Below are positions 11,627-23,700 of a stretch of DNA of 64,000 nt, piece by piece. A model generated the notes under the pieces. That model did no database searches and was not told where the DNA came from. It worked only from the letters and a program-made list of their open reading frames with translations. Position numbers and translations under genes: made by a program. The stretch's first letter is position 1. Each line of letters begins with the position of its first letter. Where the stretch lies: NCBI GenBank assembly GCA_019914995.1, contig CM034131.1, positions 10,138,501 to 10,202,500 on the forward strand. Reading direction: 5' to 3'. The stretch comes from Acanthochlamys bracteata. Taxonomy: Eukaryota; Streptophyta; Magnoliopsida; Pandanales; Velloziaceae.

Positions 11627-14472
11627 TTAACAGGCCGAAAAGATTGGCCTTGTAGAAGCTTTAAAATCCTCGTAAAACTTTTCTAGTGAGAATCTTTGGG
11701 CACGCTTCCGTGCAGCTGCTGCCATAGCAAGCCTCTCTGGCTCCGGCATTTTAAGAACTTTAAGGATTGCGTTAGCATACTCTTCCACATCAGAAGCTAG
11801 AAAACCTGTTTGGTCGCCATCTTCATCTTTAACTATATCCATCTTTGGACCTGCAGAATTATGCGCTGAAAGAGAGAAAAACTATGACGAGTAAGAAATG
11901 AATCGGTTTGTCAAGGGAAAAAGGACCACTTTGAGCTTGATATGACCAGAAACTGCTCACCAATTGGAATAGCACCTGCAGCCATGTATTCGACGATGCT
12001 AATACCAAAATGCTCATCTATCATAGAATGAAGCCCGGCAACTGCACTTCCCAGAAGTTCAACCAGCTCTCTGCTTGATGAAAAGCATCCAAGATATGAT
12101 ATGAGAGGCAAAATTTCGACTTGGAAGAATCCTCTGAAAAGAACACTCCACAAGGGAAATCTGCAACTTCATACAAGGAAGAATTAGTGAATACATACCT
12201 GTATTTGACATCCTTGTAGAATTCAACATAACCGCCCAAATATAATGAAGCAGATCTATCCTTCAGTTTTCTCAACCTCTCTTCATCTTCCTTATTTCGG
12301 CAACTACCAATAAATAACAGCTTTGGTTGAGGCAATTCTGGGCCAAGCCTTCTAAAAGCAAGAGCAAATGCTTCAAGCTGCAGATCATGATCCTACTAGA
12401 GATGCAAGAAAAAAATTTTAAAACTAACAATTACAGCTAGCATATCATGACTATGAAAAGGGCAAGCAACCCACCTTTTCAGGACGAAATTGGGCAACCG
12501 ATATAAAAGCCGGACTTGCAACTGACCTTTCCAGAGGTAGGACCTGCTTGCCATCACACCTTTGCTTACCGGTTGCACAAGAACAACTAAAGGAAGATAA
12601 TTAAATTCGCGAACATAAACCTATGCTCTGATTTCTGAGAGCTACATAGTAAGTTTCCGTGAAACTATGACTTGACTTCTAGTCTCTTGATATAATTTTT
12701 TAAGGCGTATTAACATTTAATCTAATTCAACTAGTTGAAGTGAAACATTTGAGCCATTAAATTGCACCCACTCAGTTCTACACCAAAATAGGATAACACA
12801 AAAGCAGAAACCTTTCTTATTCAGACACCAATAATTTACAAGTGAACAATATGTAACATCCAGCTAATGGCAACATAGGACATGGTTTGCTAGTTTCCTA
12901 CCTAGCTTTCATCTGTGAATATAAGATGCTAATGATTATCAACATACTAAATGAAGAGTATACCTGGAGAGCCGAAGTATCACATGGAGGGTAAACTCTC
13001 TTGATACGCTCTGATATTTTCCACAACTTCTTGATATGAGCTTCTGTCCATGATGAATTTACCATTGTAATATGTGCACAGGATCCAACTCGTCCATAAA
13101 GCCAACTAAATAACATATAGTAGATGACCTTGCATCGAGATAGCCAGATGCTGTCTTAGGAAAAGGATTGTGAGTAGCTGCAAGTAGTTTTAAAGCAGAT
13201 GTAGAAACATGCATCCATATGGCAACAAAAATATCCAATAAAAGAAAGCATAGTAAAGGAAAACCAAATTATGCTCTCTTCTTCTTTATCCATGTAACAT
13301 ATCTATATGTAAACAGAATATAAAGATGTCATTATCTTAGAGTACGTAGATAAAAGCATTTAAAGGTAAAAATTAGGAGAAAATAAGTATCAAAATGGAC
13401 ACAAAATGACGGGTTAGTGTGGTCAAAGTGATTTAAGTTAATAAGCTGCAGTATCCCAAAATGGTTTTAAGAATATCATTGCAGATTCTCAAGTACTAAA
13501 AAGCTTCCACTTAGATCACTGTGTATGTGCATGGATGCTGTATATATTATCATAAGTTGAAGGAAGTACCTTTTTGCAATAAGGGCATCATTATTATACA
13601 TTGAGCTTCGTTCCCGCACTCGCTGAACCATATCAGAACTAATTGTTGGATAATGAGTGTAGCAAAGAACTTTACATCCAAACAACCGGGCAATTGGGTA
13701 TGTGAAAGCATAACCACTTGTGTCAAAATAAAACTGAGGAGTAAACTTGCACAAAGCCTCCCATGCAAGATATACAGAGCCTAGGCTCTGTCCGATCATA
13801 GTAAAGTGAGGATATGTTCTCTCCTCGACCCACTTCCTTCTTGATAGCTGAACAACCTGTAATACAAAATAACAACATCACAGTTTCTAAGTACTGCTCA
13901 ATTCACAAATTCGGGAAAATTTTGCTTTCAAGACTATTGAATATACAAGCAATCGGTAAATATAGTACATGCTCCTTTATAATTCAGCAAGATCAACTTG
14001 ATACATAACATTCCATGCATCAGATGATTGGCCAACAGTTTACATACGAAAACTGAACTAACTCCGGATCGTATCTAAGACATTTTCTTACTCCTCCCCA
14101 TTGAAACATAGTCATTTACAGGTAACCTTTAAGATGTCTATCAACTACTGCATCTTAAAAAGGGATTGTAGTTACCAGAAGTGGGCGGAGCAGTTGAACA
14201 CCGAACCGATCGACCGCACGGGCGGCAAGCGACTCTGGAGTGACGTCAGCATCTCCGGAAAATACGGCGCAGCCTAGATTAGGGTGTTCTTCCTGAACCG
14301 CCCGCACAGCGCACCATAGCACCCGTTCCCCTCCGCCCCCGTCGTTGGTAAACGGGTGAAAGAATCCTACCCCTGGCTTCCGCTTTCTCCTGCCGGCGAT
14401 CACCGCCGCAATCAAGGGCATAATCAGCAGAGCAATAAGACTCGGGATCATTAGTGCGATCACAGATGCCAT
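11627..14472 (-). CDS. ALG11: GDP-Man:Man3GlcNAc2-PP-dolichol alpha-1,2-mannosyltransferase (ALG11), 7 exons
   Basis: ER-membrane glycosyltransferase (GT4 family) that adds the two alpha-1,2-mannoses to the cytosolic side of the lipid-linked oligosaccharide in N-glycosylation. Exons: 14472-14176, 13856-13570, 13150-12964, 12543-12475, 12392-12199, 12070-11961, 11865-11627. They total 461 codons (460 aa), the normal family length. An N-terminal membrane anchor (~5-27) precedes [17 protein letters not shown], the donor-site glycine loop (45-50). Further family landmarks are [33 protein letters not shown] and FRPEK. The GT4 E-x7-E motif is EHFGISIVE (364-372). An in-frame ATG at 14586 would add 38 residues. 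I prefer 14472 because the hydrophobic anchor then starts at residue ~5, as in relatives. The Arabidopsis orthologue is LEW3. Confidence 0.93.
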
Positions 14473-16691
14473 GGCGTGATCGCAGTCTCCGATCCCCGAC
14501 AGTGAATTCCACGAGCCTTCAAGCAAAAGATTACAGGGCCTTTTTGAAAGAAGCCTGTTAACATCATCTGTAAGAAATTCGTTCATGCTCCAGAATAGAT
14601 TAGTTTTTAAAGAAATCGTTACTTTTAAAATAAAGATTTTTTAAATTAGAGTATATTTTTATTTTAAAATAAATTTTATTACGTAAAATTTATACTTTTT
14701 AAATTATAATAAATTTTTTTAATATTATAAAATATATATTAAAAAATATAAGATTAAAAATTAAAAAGCTATTTTCGTGATAAGTTAAACCGAATTTTAA
14801 ATTTCTATGCAGCCGGTAAAGACAGTCACTATTAAGAAGATCTTAGAAAGTGATTTTAATAAAAATATTTTCTGAGTTGAATTTTTTTAAATTTTTAAAA
14901 ATTAACTTTTATTTTAAAATTTTAAATAATAATAATTATTAGTAAGAATAAATTATTTGACGTAAAATATTCTTTTATTTTTTAATTTTTTAAATTTAAA
15001 ATTAAAATTAAAAAATTAAAAAATTTGAAAAGTAATATTAAATACCACATAATAAAAAATTGTCATAGAGTTAGGATTTTATAAAATTGTCGTGAGTGAA
15101 GTTTAAATTTCTCAAAAAATCCATAATCTTCTTCACTTATGTTTTGGAGCGTTTATTAAAAAATAATATTTCAAAAACGACAAATATTTTAAAATTTTAA
15201 AAAAATAATTTATATTTTTTAATCTATAAAATAATAATAATAATATTTTAATATATAAAATTTTTAATATTTTTTAAAATTTTAAAATAATTATATATTG
15301 TTTCATCACATCTGTAGCAATCTTCAAATTTAGAGGAGTTTCAAATAAAACTCTTTTTTTTTTCACTTCATATGATTCAAACAATTCTGCAACTTATTCA
15401 AATTTCACATAAAGATTTTAAAACTATAATTTATTTTATCAATGTTCAAATAAAAAATTTTTAATTATTTATTACATGAAATTATTTTATTTTTAGCTAT
15501 AATATAAATGGGTAATGTCTTATATAAATAATGCATGCAACTAAAGAAGAAATCAATCGAGCAATCATTCAACAAGCAAAATGCTTTGGTCCTTCAAAAG
15601 TTCTTGTATCAAAATAAATAAATAAATAAAAATGGCAACGCTCTCTTTACGGAAAATGGAAGCTTTAAGGATGCAGATTCGTTAATTGGGCCGGACTTCT
15701 TGATGAATGGATATATTTGGAGAGTTTTCCTTTCATAATTTTTTATTTCATATATTTTATTAAAATTTTAAAAATATTTTATAAATTTTTTTTAAAATTT
15801 TAAAAATATAAAAAAATTCTACATTATAAAATTTTTATATTTATTATATTTATTATTTTTTTAAAATAAAATATAAAATTTATTTTTAAAAATATTTTAA
15901 AATATTTTTTTATTTAAAAAACTCATTTTCAATACGCATTCACAGCATCTCCGAAGGCCCAACTATGAATTTTTAAAAACCTGAGCAGTTGAACATAGTT
16001 CCAACTTTCCGGTACACCGGCCGAAGACCAGAAGCTAAATGATCAGCTACAATCTTCAAATATTATAATCACTTATTTAACCAAAAGCACTTGCTTAATG
16101 TTCTTACCAAAATCTGCACCAACTTCAACAAAGCTATATGCTACAGTGCGTGTTTAGGAGTGATTATACAAAAAATAATTTTAAAAAATATTTTGATTTT
16201 ATTTCAAAAAAATAATAATAAATAGTAATATTATTATTATTTTAGGATATAAAGCTATATGCTACTGAATCCTGATGTTGATTTCCAATCAAAATAAAAG
16301 AATGATAACCCATCAAACTCTTTCTTTGCTTCTTTCGTTCGCTATATTGAAATTTCAACTAAATAAGAATTTGTTGTTCTTCTTTTTTGAATTTTTTATT
16401 TCTTTTATTTCCTAACTTTTTCCAGATTTTTTAAGAAAACGCATTAGCAAGCAGTTATTGAAGTCGGTTACAGTCAAATCCCATAACTTCTACAAGAACA
16501 TTGTTGTTACTTGCAGCATTGTTTTTCACAAAGCAAAACAGAAATAGTTGTTGTTCTGTCAACTGAATTCATGAAAACCCATTCCTCACCTTTCAACCAC
16601 TCCAATGAATTTCTTCTATATTTGTGAAAAACCACTACCCAAAAATTTCAGTAATTCCATCCATTCTCAATCCAAAACAGCATAAGAAGAA
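14473..16691. other. AT-rich intergenic region
   Basis: About 2.2 kb between divergent genes (ALG11 and the membrane-protein gene). Most of 14590-15920 is A/T filler without coding potential. A small repeat-flanked insertion lies at 16130-16265. The last ~150 bp are CT-rich and probably carry the leader of the next gene. Confidence 0.5.
16130..16265. repeat. Small insertion flanked by 15 bp direct repeats
   Basis: AAAGCTATATGCTAC occurs at 16130-16144 and again at 16251-16265. The ~106 bp between starts AGTGCGTGTTTAGGAGTG, a motif type seen at the ends of other short elements here, and ends in an A/T-rich trinucleotide run. A target-site duplication around a short insertion is the simplest reading, although 15 bp is long for a MITE. 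Confidence 0.5.
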
Positions 16692-17684
16692 ATGGAGAAA
16701 CCATGCAAGATAGTTAGAAGATCAATACATGCATTCTTTCAGAGTTTCAGTTCATTCACCTCCATTGCTACATTCTTTATTTTCCCTCTCTCAGCTTCTA
16801 TACTACTCTGTCAAGCTCTCACTCACTTTTCTTCGTCGCCATTGTTAACGATTTCATCGCGATTAAACTCTGTTTTCTCAGCAGCAGGATTTCCAACGAG
16901 CTCTAAACTCTTCCCTCTTCTCAATCTCAAGCTTTCACAAACCATCTTCTCTTTTTTCTTCACTGCTCCATTTTCCTTCACTTTTTTAGTTCTCGCGAAA
17001 GCGGCAATCGTGAAAACAGTCGTAGAATTTCCGGAACACAAGAATTCGCCTCCGACGATCTCTTCTCTATTGCTACTCTACCCTTCTATACTGCTCATGC
17101 AAGCATTCAATTGTTTCATAACACTTTCTGCTAATGCAGTAGTACTATGCCTGTTGTTCATAGCATTCACTTTTCAAGATGTTCTTGGATTTTCAAACAG
17201 TTATCGAACTCTACTATTTGCAGTTGCCATTGTTGTGTATTCAGCTGTTCTCGCGACTGCCTTACTAGTCAGTGAAATGGCTCTGATTGTATCCGCTGCG
17301 GAGAAATGTGGAACTCTACTTTCAACTTTGAAGGCTTGCGAGCTTATGAACGGAAGAATGAGTGCTGCATTAAGTCTAGCTTTGCCGGGAAATCTGGCAA
17401 TGGCAGCGATTGAAGCTTTGTTTCAGTACAGAATCACGAAGCGTTTTGAATCTGAACATAAGTTGCGTGTAGGTTTAGTTATGGAGTTTTCAGTGATTTC
17501 TTATATTTATTCTCTTACGCTCGTTGGTAGTATTATTATAAGCTGCATGTTTTACAAGAGTTGCAAAGCAGCAGCAATTCAGCAATGGAGTTGCAGTGAC
17601 GACGGAAACTGCAATTACAGAATTGACCTGAAACTAGAGGAAAGTTCTCTGTGCAGCCTTGAAACTTTCAGCAAATTCTCTTAG
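16692..17684 (+). CDS. Plant multi-span transmembrane protein of unknown function
   Basis: Single-exon gene of 330 aa. The start is the only reasonable one: the frame opens with MEKPCKIVRRSIHAFFQS. The protein is very hydrophobic, with about six likely membrane spans (roughly 20-42, 85-108, 128-160, 173-200, 215-240 and 268-292). These are separated by short loops, and a polar C-terminal tail of ~35 residues is Cys/Ser-rich. A basic cluster before the first span suggests a cytosolic N-terminus. It resembles a plant-specific group of uncharacterised membrane proteins found in many eudicots. I recognise no catalytic motif and assign no function. Codon use looks normal. Confidence 0.8.
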   Translation: MEKPCKIVRRSIHAFFQSFSSFTSIATFFIFPLSASILLCQALTHFSSSPLLTISSRLNSVFSAAGFPTSSKLFPLLNLKLSQTIFSFFFTAPFSFTFLVLAKAAIVKTVVEFPEHKNSPPTISSLLLLYPSILLMQAFNCFITLSANAVVLCLLFIAFTFQDVLGFSNSYRTLLFAVAIVVYSAVLATALLVSEMALIVSAAEKCGTLLSTLKACELMNGRMSAALSLALPGNLAMAAIEALFQYRITKRFESEHKLRVGLVMEFSVISYIYSLTLVGSIIISCMFYKSCKAAAIQQWSCSDDGNCNYRIDLKLEESSLCSLETFSKFS

Positions 17685-17959
17685 AGCATGACGGAGACAG
17701 ATTTTTGTTTTCTTGATTTAGTTGCAAATCTCGTAGAGCTTATCAGAAACTCTACATTTCATATTGTTGATATTCCGTCTCTATCGATCTCAGAGAGAAA
17801 GCATATATGTACCAAAAACGTCCTAATGCCAACATTTGTACAGCTTCTAGCTTGCAAGAAAGAGATATTTGTATCCTCTTTCAGTAGGTTCTAGCTCTTC
17901 AAAGAACAAGGAAACGATATTTGTAATGAAAATTTCACTCAATTCATCAGTTCTATATT

Positions 17960-18176
17960 AGTTCAATTTACCCACTTTTTTTTTAAATGAATTTTAAAAA
18001 TAATTTTAAAATTTTAAAAATATTTAAAAAAAATAAATTTTTGTATTTATTTTGTATTAAAAATGAATTTTAAAAATAAATTTTTGATAGAAATAATTTA
18101 TTTTAAAATTTAAATTTATTTTATATTAAAATTGCATTTGAAAAGAGTGAGTTTGGTAGATTGGTAAACAAACCCT
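17960..18176. repeat. AT-rich repeat related to the element at 10144-10391
   Basis: A/T-rich block whose right end (18122-18175) matches 10339-10391 over about 50 bp. Both read TATATTA-A/G-AA, then AAAA-GTGAGTTTGG, and end in GGTAAACA followed by a GC-richer flank. I cannot place the left end precisely. Confidence 0.4.
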
Positions 18177-18289
18177 TCTTATTGGAAACCATCAGTAGAT
18201 TGATCAGCCTGCTCTCGCAAGGCTATGATGTCCTCATTGCTGAGAACCTGCCAACCATATCATTACCGAAATGAACATATTTCCCTATG

Positions 18290-19230
18290 CATTTATCATA
18301 TTCATTACCAAATCAGTGCGGACATGTCATACTTTGTTTATATTCAGGTTATAAGGCATTTCTTCGTAATGAACTCGATTGGTTTTGTTTAATTTTCACT
18401 TTGTTGTTTGTTCAGTTTGATAGATCTTTCAAATCCGAAAGTTGCTCTGCTGACACATGCAAGCCAACCATGAAGAACGAAATTCCTGCTGTCACCACAA
18501 GCTACGACATTGGTTTAAGGTCCAGATCATCGAACGCATCAGGACGGTTGCCTACCGATTGGACCTATCTTTAAAGTCGAGCATCCATCCAGTCTTCTAT
18601 GTTTCTCTGTTGAAGGATGAACATTTCTCCGGTCTTTACTCACAAATTGCTGCAGCTTGCAGATGATAGTTACCTTCACCTGACACCTCGTGGCAGCTGA
18701 GTTTACAGCGTGCTTGCAGGCAATGGCGTTCACAGGGGAATGCTGATTGCATACGACTGGTTGCCTGATGCCCATGCCATCCAGCACTGCTTCAACCTTG
18801 ACAATAAGGTCGAGCAATCGCCTGAGTAAGGGCAGACCATGAACCATGTCTTGGCTGCTCTGAGCATAGTGACACAGAACCTGGGAAGCAAGGGTACTGC
18901 CCAGATACTTGCTGGGGCAACACTTGGGCATGCCCAAGGCATCCAGGCAGAGCAATGATAGGCCCAGCTGATCAAGATTGGGACAGTATAGGGCATGTAG
19001 AAACAGAGTAGCATTTAGCACTGGCCATGTCCTAAGCAATGCAAGCCTCGACAAAGCTACCACAACGGGCACTCTGCATGAGCAGATGCGAAAGAAGCCT
19101 CGCACAGTTCGGCAAGAAGGCTTGGACTCCAACGACACCGACTTGCCAAACGGGTAACAGAGCCAAGACTTCTACGCTTCGCCTTGGCACCTCTTTAGCG
19201 GCACGTGGTCAAATTAAGGAATTCAAATAG
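18290..19230 (+). mobile_element. Degraded Ty3/gypsy retrotransposon fragment
   Basis: A GC-richer island in A/T-rich DNA. On the + strand, 18500-18625 encodes a run close to the C-terminal end of Ty3/gypsy integrases: FKVQIIERIRTVAYRLDL, then SSIHPVFYVSLLKD. Intact elements have the form GPF-VL-RIG-VAYRL-LP, then IHPVFHVS-LK. The frame is broken upstream and downstream. No LTRs, primer-binding site, RT or RNase H are visible. The following ~550 bp (18660-19230) share the composition but code for nothing I recognise. Confidence 0.65.
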
Positions 19231-20752
19231 CTTTAGTTGCTATGTTATGTTATATTAACAGCGTGTTTCAATCACCAATAATTTTATTTTTTTTTTTCGT
19301 CAGTTTTAAATTTCAAATAATTCATATATTTTAATTACATAAAAAATTTAAAATTTTATTTTTACATACAGAATTTTAATTTTAATTTTCTTATTTATAT
19401 AATTTTTAATATAATTATATTTTTTAATTTTTAATAAATTTTTAAAATTTATTGAAACACAAATACTAAATTTTATTTTTATTTTATTTTTTAAAAAATT
19501 TTTATTTATTAATTTTTATTTTTATATAAATTTAATTACGAATATTTAAAATACTTAATAAAAAAGTCAAGTACAACTTCAGGTTAAGAACCTAATTACG
19601 TAGCCGTTTTGCCGCCTTTAGAGAGGCGGCAAATAAGTATAAACACGTTAACTTGCATAGTTAAATTTGTTTTGCTGACCGACGGCATTAAGTCAAACAC
19701 ATTTGAACAAGGACCGTGCTATTATAACCCACGTCACTGTTCCTTCGATTCTATCATCTTAATGAAACCAGCAATCATTTGTTAATGCTGAAAAATTCCA
19801 TCACTTTCACACTTTATTTCATAACCAAGCAACCAAGAAACACAATTCAATCATAATTCAAATTTTCTTTCCCTTGTGCTAATCAATACCCTAAGCAGTG
19901 TTTAAGGCATGATCCGGACCATTCATGAAAATCCGTCGACACTGATCGGTTAATCCGGACTTGCTAAAATAAAAACATAGAACATCTTTATCTTCTTCTT
20001 CTTCAGATCTGTTCCGGTGTCCTTTTCGTTACTCGCGATCGCCGTTGCTGCCGTCGACTCGTTCTCCTTCATCTCCTCCATCCAACTGCCCCTACTGCTA
20101 CTGCTCTGGTCGTTGTTGTTGCTGCCGTTCGAAGTTCCATCGCAAGCAACGCTTGCTCACGGTTGTCGCAGCAAACGCCGGCGCTGTCAATCGAACTTTC
20201 CTCTTCTTCTTCTGATCGATCAGCAACAAACCCGGCGGCTTCTTCTTCTTCGTCGTTTGTCGCAGCAAACGTCGGCGACGGATCGATCTTACCGCTGCTA
20301 TTCTTGTTACTGCTATTCGCCGCTGGGTTATTCTTCTTCTTCGGATCGGCTCGACCTGGTTTGATACAGTGGGTCGACCCGTTCACCCGGCGGGGTAACC
20401 GGTGACCCGAAGACATTTCCAGGTCCATACCCTGGTTGTGTCTGACAAGACTGATTGTAAGGCAACTGGCTTCACTGTTTCTTAGTCCGCTCAAAAGACC
20501 AACACTTCTATTTCTGTTTTTAATCGACTGAAAACCAGACATAACTGCTACTGGCTTCTTCTTCTTCCTCAAATTCTATCTATGTATCTCAATTTAATTT
20601 GACTCCACCAAACATTCACTTAACGTTCTCTGTACTGCTTTTTGCTCTATCGCAAACAAAACCTTTGAACTCAAATCATCTCCAACGTTTCTTTTCTTGC
20701 TCAACATATAACGATCATGTGATCATTTCCAAAATTCCAGTTCTGGAAATCC

Positions 20753-23700
20753 ATGGTTAGGAAAATGATTCCGCTAACTCCGGCGCACTTCTTCCTTTCC
20801 ACCATCATCATCTTTACAGTGGTTTCCCCGTTATCATTTGCTTCCGATACATTAACTCCCGGCAAACCGCTACGTGATGGCGATACCTTAACATCAGCTG
20901 GTAACAAGTTTGTTCTTGGCTTCTTCACTCCTCCTGGATCAACGTACCGTTATGTGGGAATATGGTACTACGACATCTCTGTGCAGACAGTTGTCTGGGT
21001 GGCCAACCGTAACAAGCCAATTAGTGATTTATCAGGCGCTCTCTCGGTCTCTTCAAACGGAAACCTTACTATTGCCGCCAACAATTATACGGTCGTCTGG
21101 TCAGCAACACCAACTACTAGCACAGTGAACAATCCAATAGCAAGGATACTTGACACAGGCAACTTTGTTGTGAAAGAAAGCAGCAGCAGTGTGTTTTCAT
21201 GGCAGAGTTTCGATCACCCAACCGACACGCTCCTGACTGGTATGAAACTAGGATGGAATCTCACCTCTGGTCTAAACCGGAACCTAACTTCATGGACCAG
21301 TTACAGCAACCCTGCTTCTGGTCCATTCACGATGACCATAGATGTTCGTGGTGATCCACAGAAAATCCTCTGGTCTGGTTCAACTCCAATATGGCGAACT
21401 GGGCCGTGGGTTGGGGGCCACTTCACTGGTATTCCGGAGATGGTGAGGGACAAGAATACAATGTTCATGTACTTTGCCAACTCCGAGGAGGTCTACTTCA
21501 CTTACGACGTGCATGATCCAAGTTTTATCTCTCGGTTGGTAATGAACCAAACAGGTTCATATCAACGATGGGTCTGGTTGGATCAAACCGAGACTTGGAA
21601 TCAGTTCTGGTTTGCGCCTAGGGATCAGTGTGACAGAATCTCGCATTGTGGACCAAACGGTGTGTGTAACCCAAATGTCTCACCATCTTGCAGCTGTTTG
21701 CAAGGGTTCAAACCCAAATCTCCGACTAATTGGGATCTGCGTGACAGTTCAGACGGTTGCATCAGGGAAACTCCACTTGATTGTGTTAACCGGACTGACG
21801 GTTTCTTAACTATTAATGAGGTTAAGTTACCCGACACGTCAACTGCAGTGGTGAATCAGGCTATGAGCTTAGACAAATGCCAAGCTACATGCTTGGCTAA
21901 TTGCTCATGCACTGGATATGCTGCGGTTAACATAAGTGGTGGTGGTAGCAGCTGCATAATGTGGAGTACTGGACTTTCGGATCTTAGATTGTACACAAAT
22001 GATGGAGAAGATATATATGTACGTCTTGCTGCAGCTGACTTAGGTATAAGTCGATTTGATTGAAATATGATTCCTCTTTACTCCTGAGTCTTGATTGATT
22101 TGATAGATTGTGTATGCCTGCTTGATCTGGAAACCCAATCTGTGCCTCACAACCGTCCACTAACTTCTTTGCAATAGCTCATGTCGCTGTTACACAAATT
22201 AACTAGCTCAGTTTTGAGATACCTGCCAATTTCTTTACTGTTGGAGCTTTTAGTCAATTTGGCCCTAACAATATTCCATAGTCTTAACTGCCCACATTCG
22301 TATTGACAGTTCTGTTTTTGAAGAGGGTTTCGACCAAATTTATGGGTTTTATTTTCTGATTGCTGATGATTTGCAAGTTTCAATGGATTCGTGAGGTTTT
22401 TTATCTTTGTTTTCTTTGATAATACTGATGGTATGTGACACAGTTGAAATATCAATATGCTAGTTCAATTATTTGTTATGGTTTTTCAATTTGAAATATC
22501 ACGCCATTAAATCTGTTTCAGTGACAAAGTTTGCAATCTTCAGTTACAGCCTTGTCCTCCAAAGTTATGCTAATAGGAACATACACATTGCAAATAACCT
22601 GCTTGATTAAATGTGCAAGAAGCTAGTCCATCTAAAGTCTAAAATCTAAATTATTACTAAATGCATCTCTTTGTTGATCTATCTTTATTGTCATTTCGTT
22701 TATATTTTAAAAAAATCGTTTTGGAGATTTGTTTGTCTATGTGGTGGTCATTTGTCAATATTTTCCAGGTAATGTCTTCTTTATCTGCTAGAATGATGGA
22801 AGTGCAATCTGAATCTATTTGCAGATTTTGTTCACAAGAGGAAGAGAGCAGGTAAGTCTCTGGTTGCAGTGATAATAGTTCTGTCAAGCATAATCATTAC
22901 CTCACTAGCATTGGCATGCATATTTTGTCGTAAGAAGAAGCAAAGGAGAGCAGGTAAATCTCCTGTTTATTACTTGTAGCTACATGTATCAACTCCATGG
23001 AATGTACAGGAGATGTAGACTAATATTTGTTTTGGTTTATGAATTTCAAGGAGCTACCATCGAATTACATAAGAGCTACAATTTTGAAAGCGGGAACCAA
23101 AATGATTTTAAACTTCCTATACTGGATTTCAATACAGTAGTCGCTGCAACGGATAACTTCTCTGATGCAAATAAACTTGGAGAGGGTGGTTTTGGGCCAG
23201 TTTTTAAGGTACTCCTCAATTTGAATTATAGTGTTATATTTCAATCCTTCATTGGCGTGTATTTTCTATTCTTTTAGACTTTGGATGTAGATTCTTAATG
23301 TACTAACATAAACACTTGTGAACAACTACTGGAATTTGGTTTGGTGATCAATAGGGAAGGTTGGTGGATGGGCAAGAAATAGCCGTAAAAAAACTTGGTG
23401 AGAACTCCATCCAAGGAGTTGATGAGTTTAAAAATGAGATCATGCTGATTTCTAAGGTTCAGCACAGAAACCTGGTCCGACTTCTGGGGTGCTGTATCCA
23501 TGAAAACGACAGGATGTTGATATATGAGTTCATGCCCAACAAGAGTCTTGATGCTTTCTTGTTTGGTAAGCCATTCAGCAAGCTACATAATGAATGTAAA
23601 TACATTGTTTTCCTACTTTTAATTAACTTATGTAGTATTTATCAGGAAGAGAAAGGAAGGAATTGTTGGATTGGAATACCCGTTACCGCATCATTATAGG

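Larger units (their letters stand above)
17685..20752. other. Intergenic region with repeat debris
   Basis: Holds the A/T-rich repeat, the gypsy remnant, another A/T stretch (19250-19560), and a GC-rich block rich in CTT/TCT and CTG-type triplets at 20017-20560. That block is open in several frames on both strands but yields only Ser/Leu- or Glu-rich low-complexity peptides that I do not recognise. The stretch just before 20753 should contain the receptor-kinase promoter and leader. Confidence 0.45.

Noticed and set aside
18539..19138. 199-codon minus-strand open frame in the gypsy debris
   Set aside because: It overlaps the integrase fragment on the other strand, and its translation resembles no protein family.
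20069..20572. 167-codon minus-strand open frame
   Set aside because: Its Glu/Ser/Thr runs come from trinucleotide repeats; no domain and no splice context.
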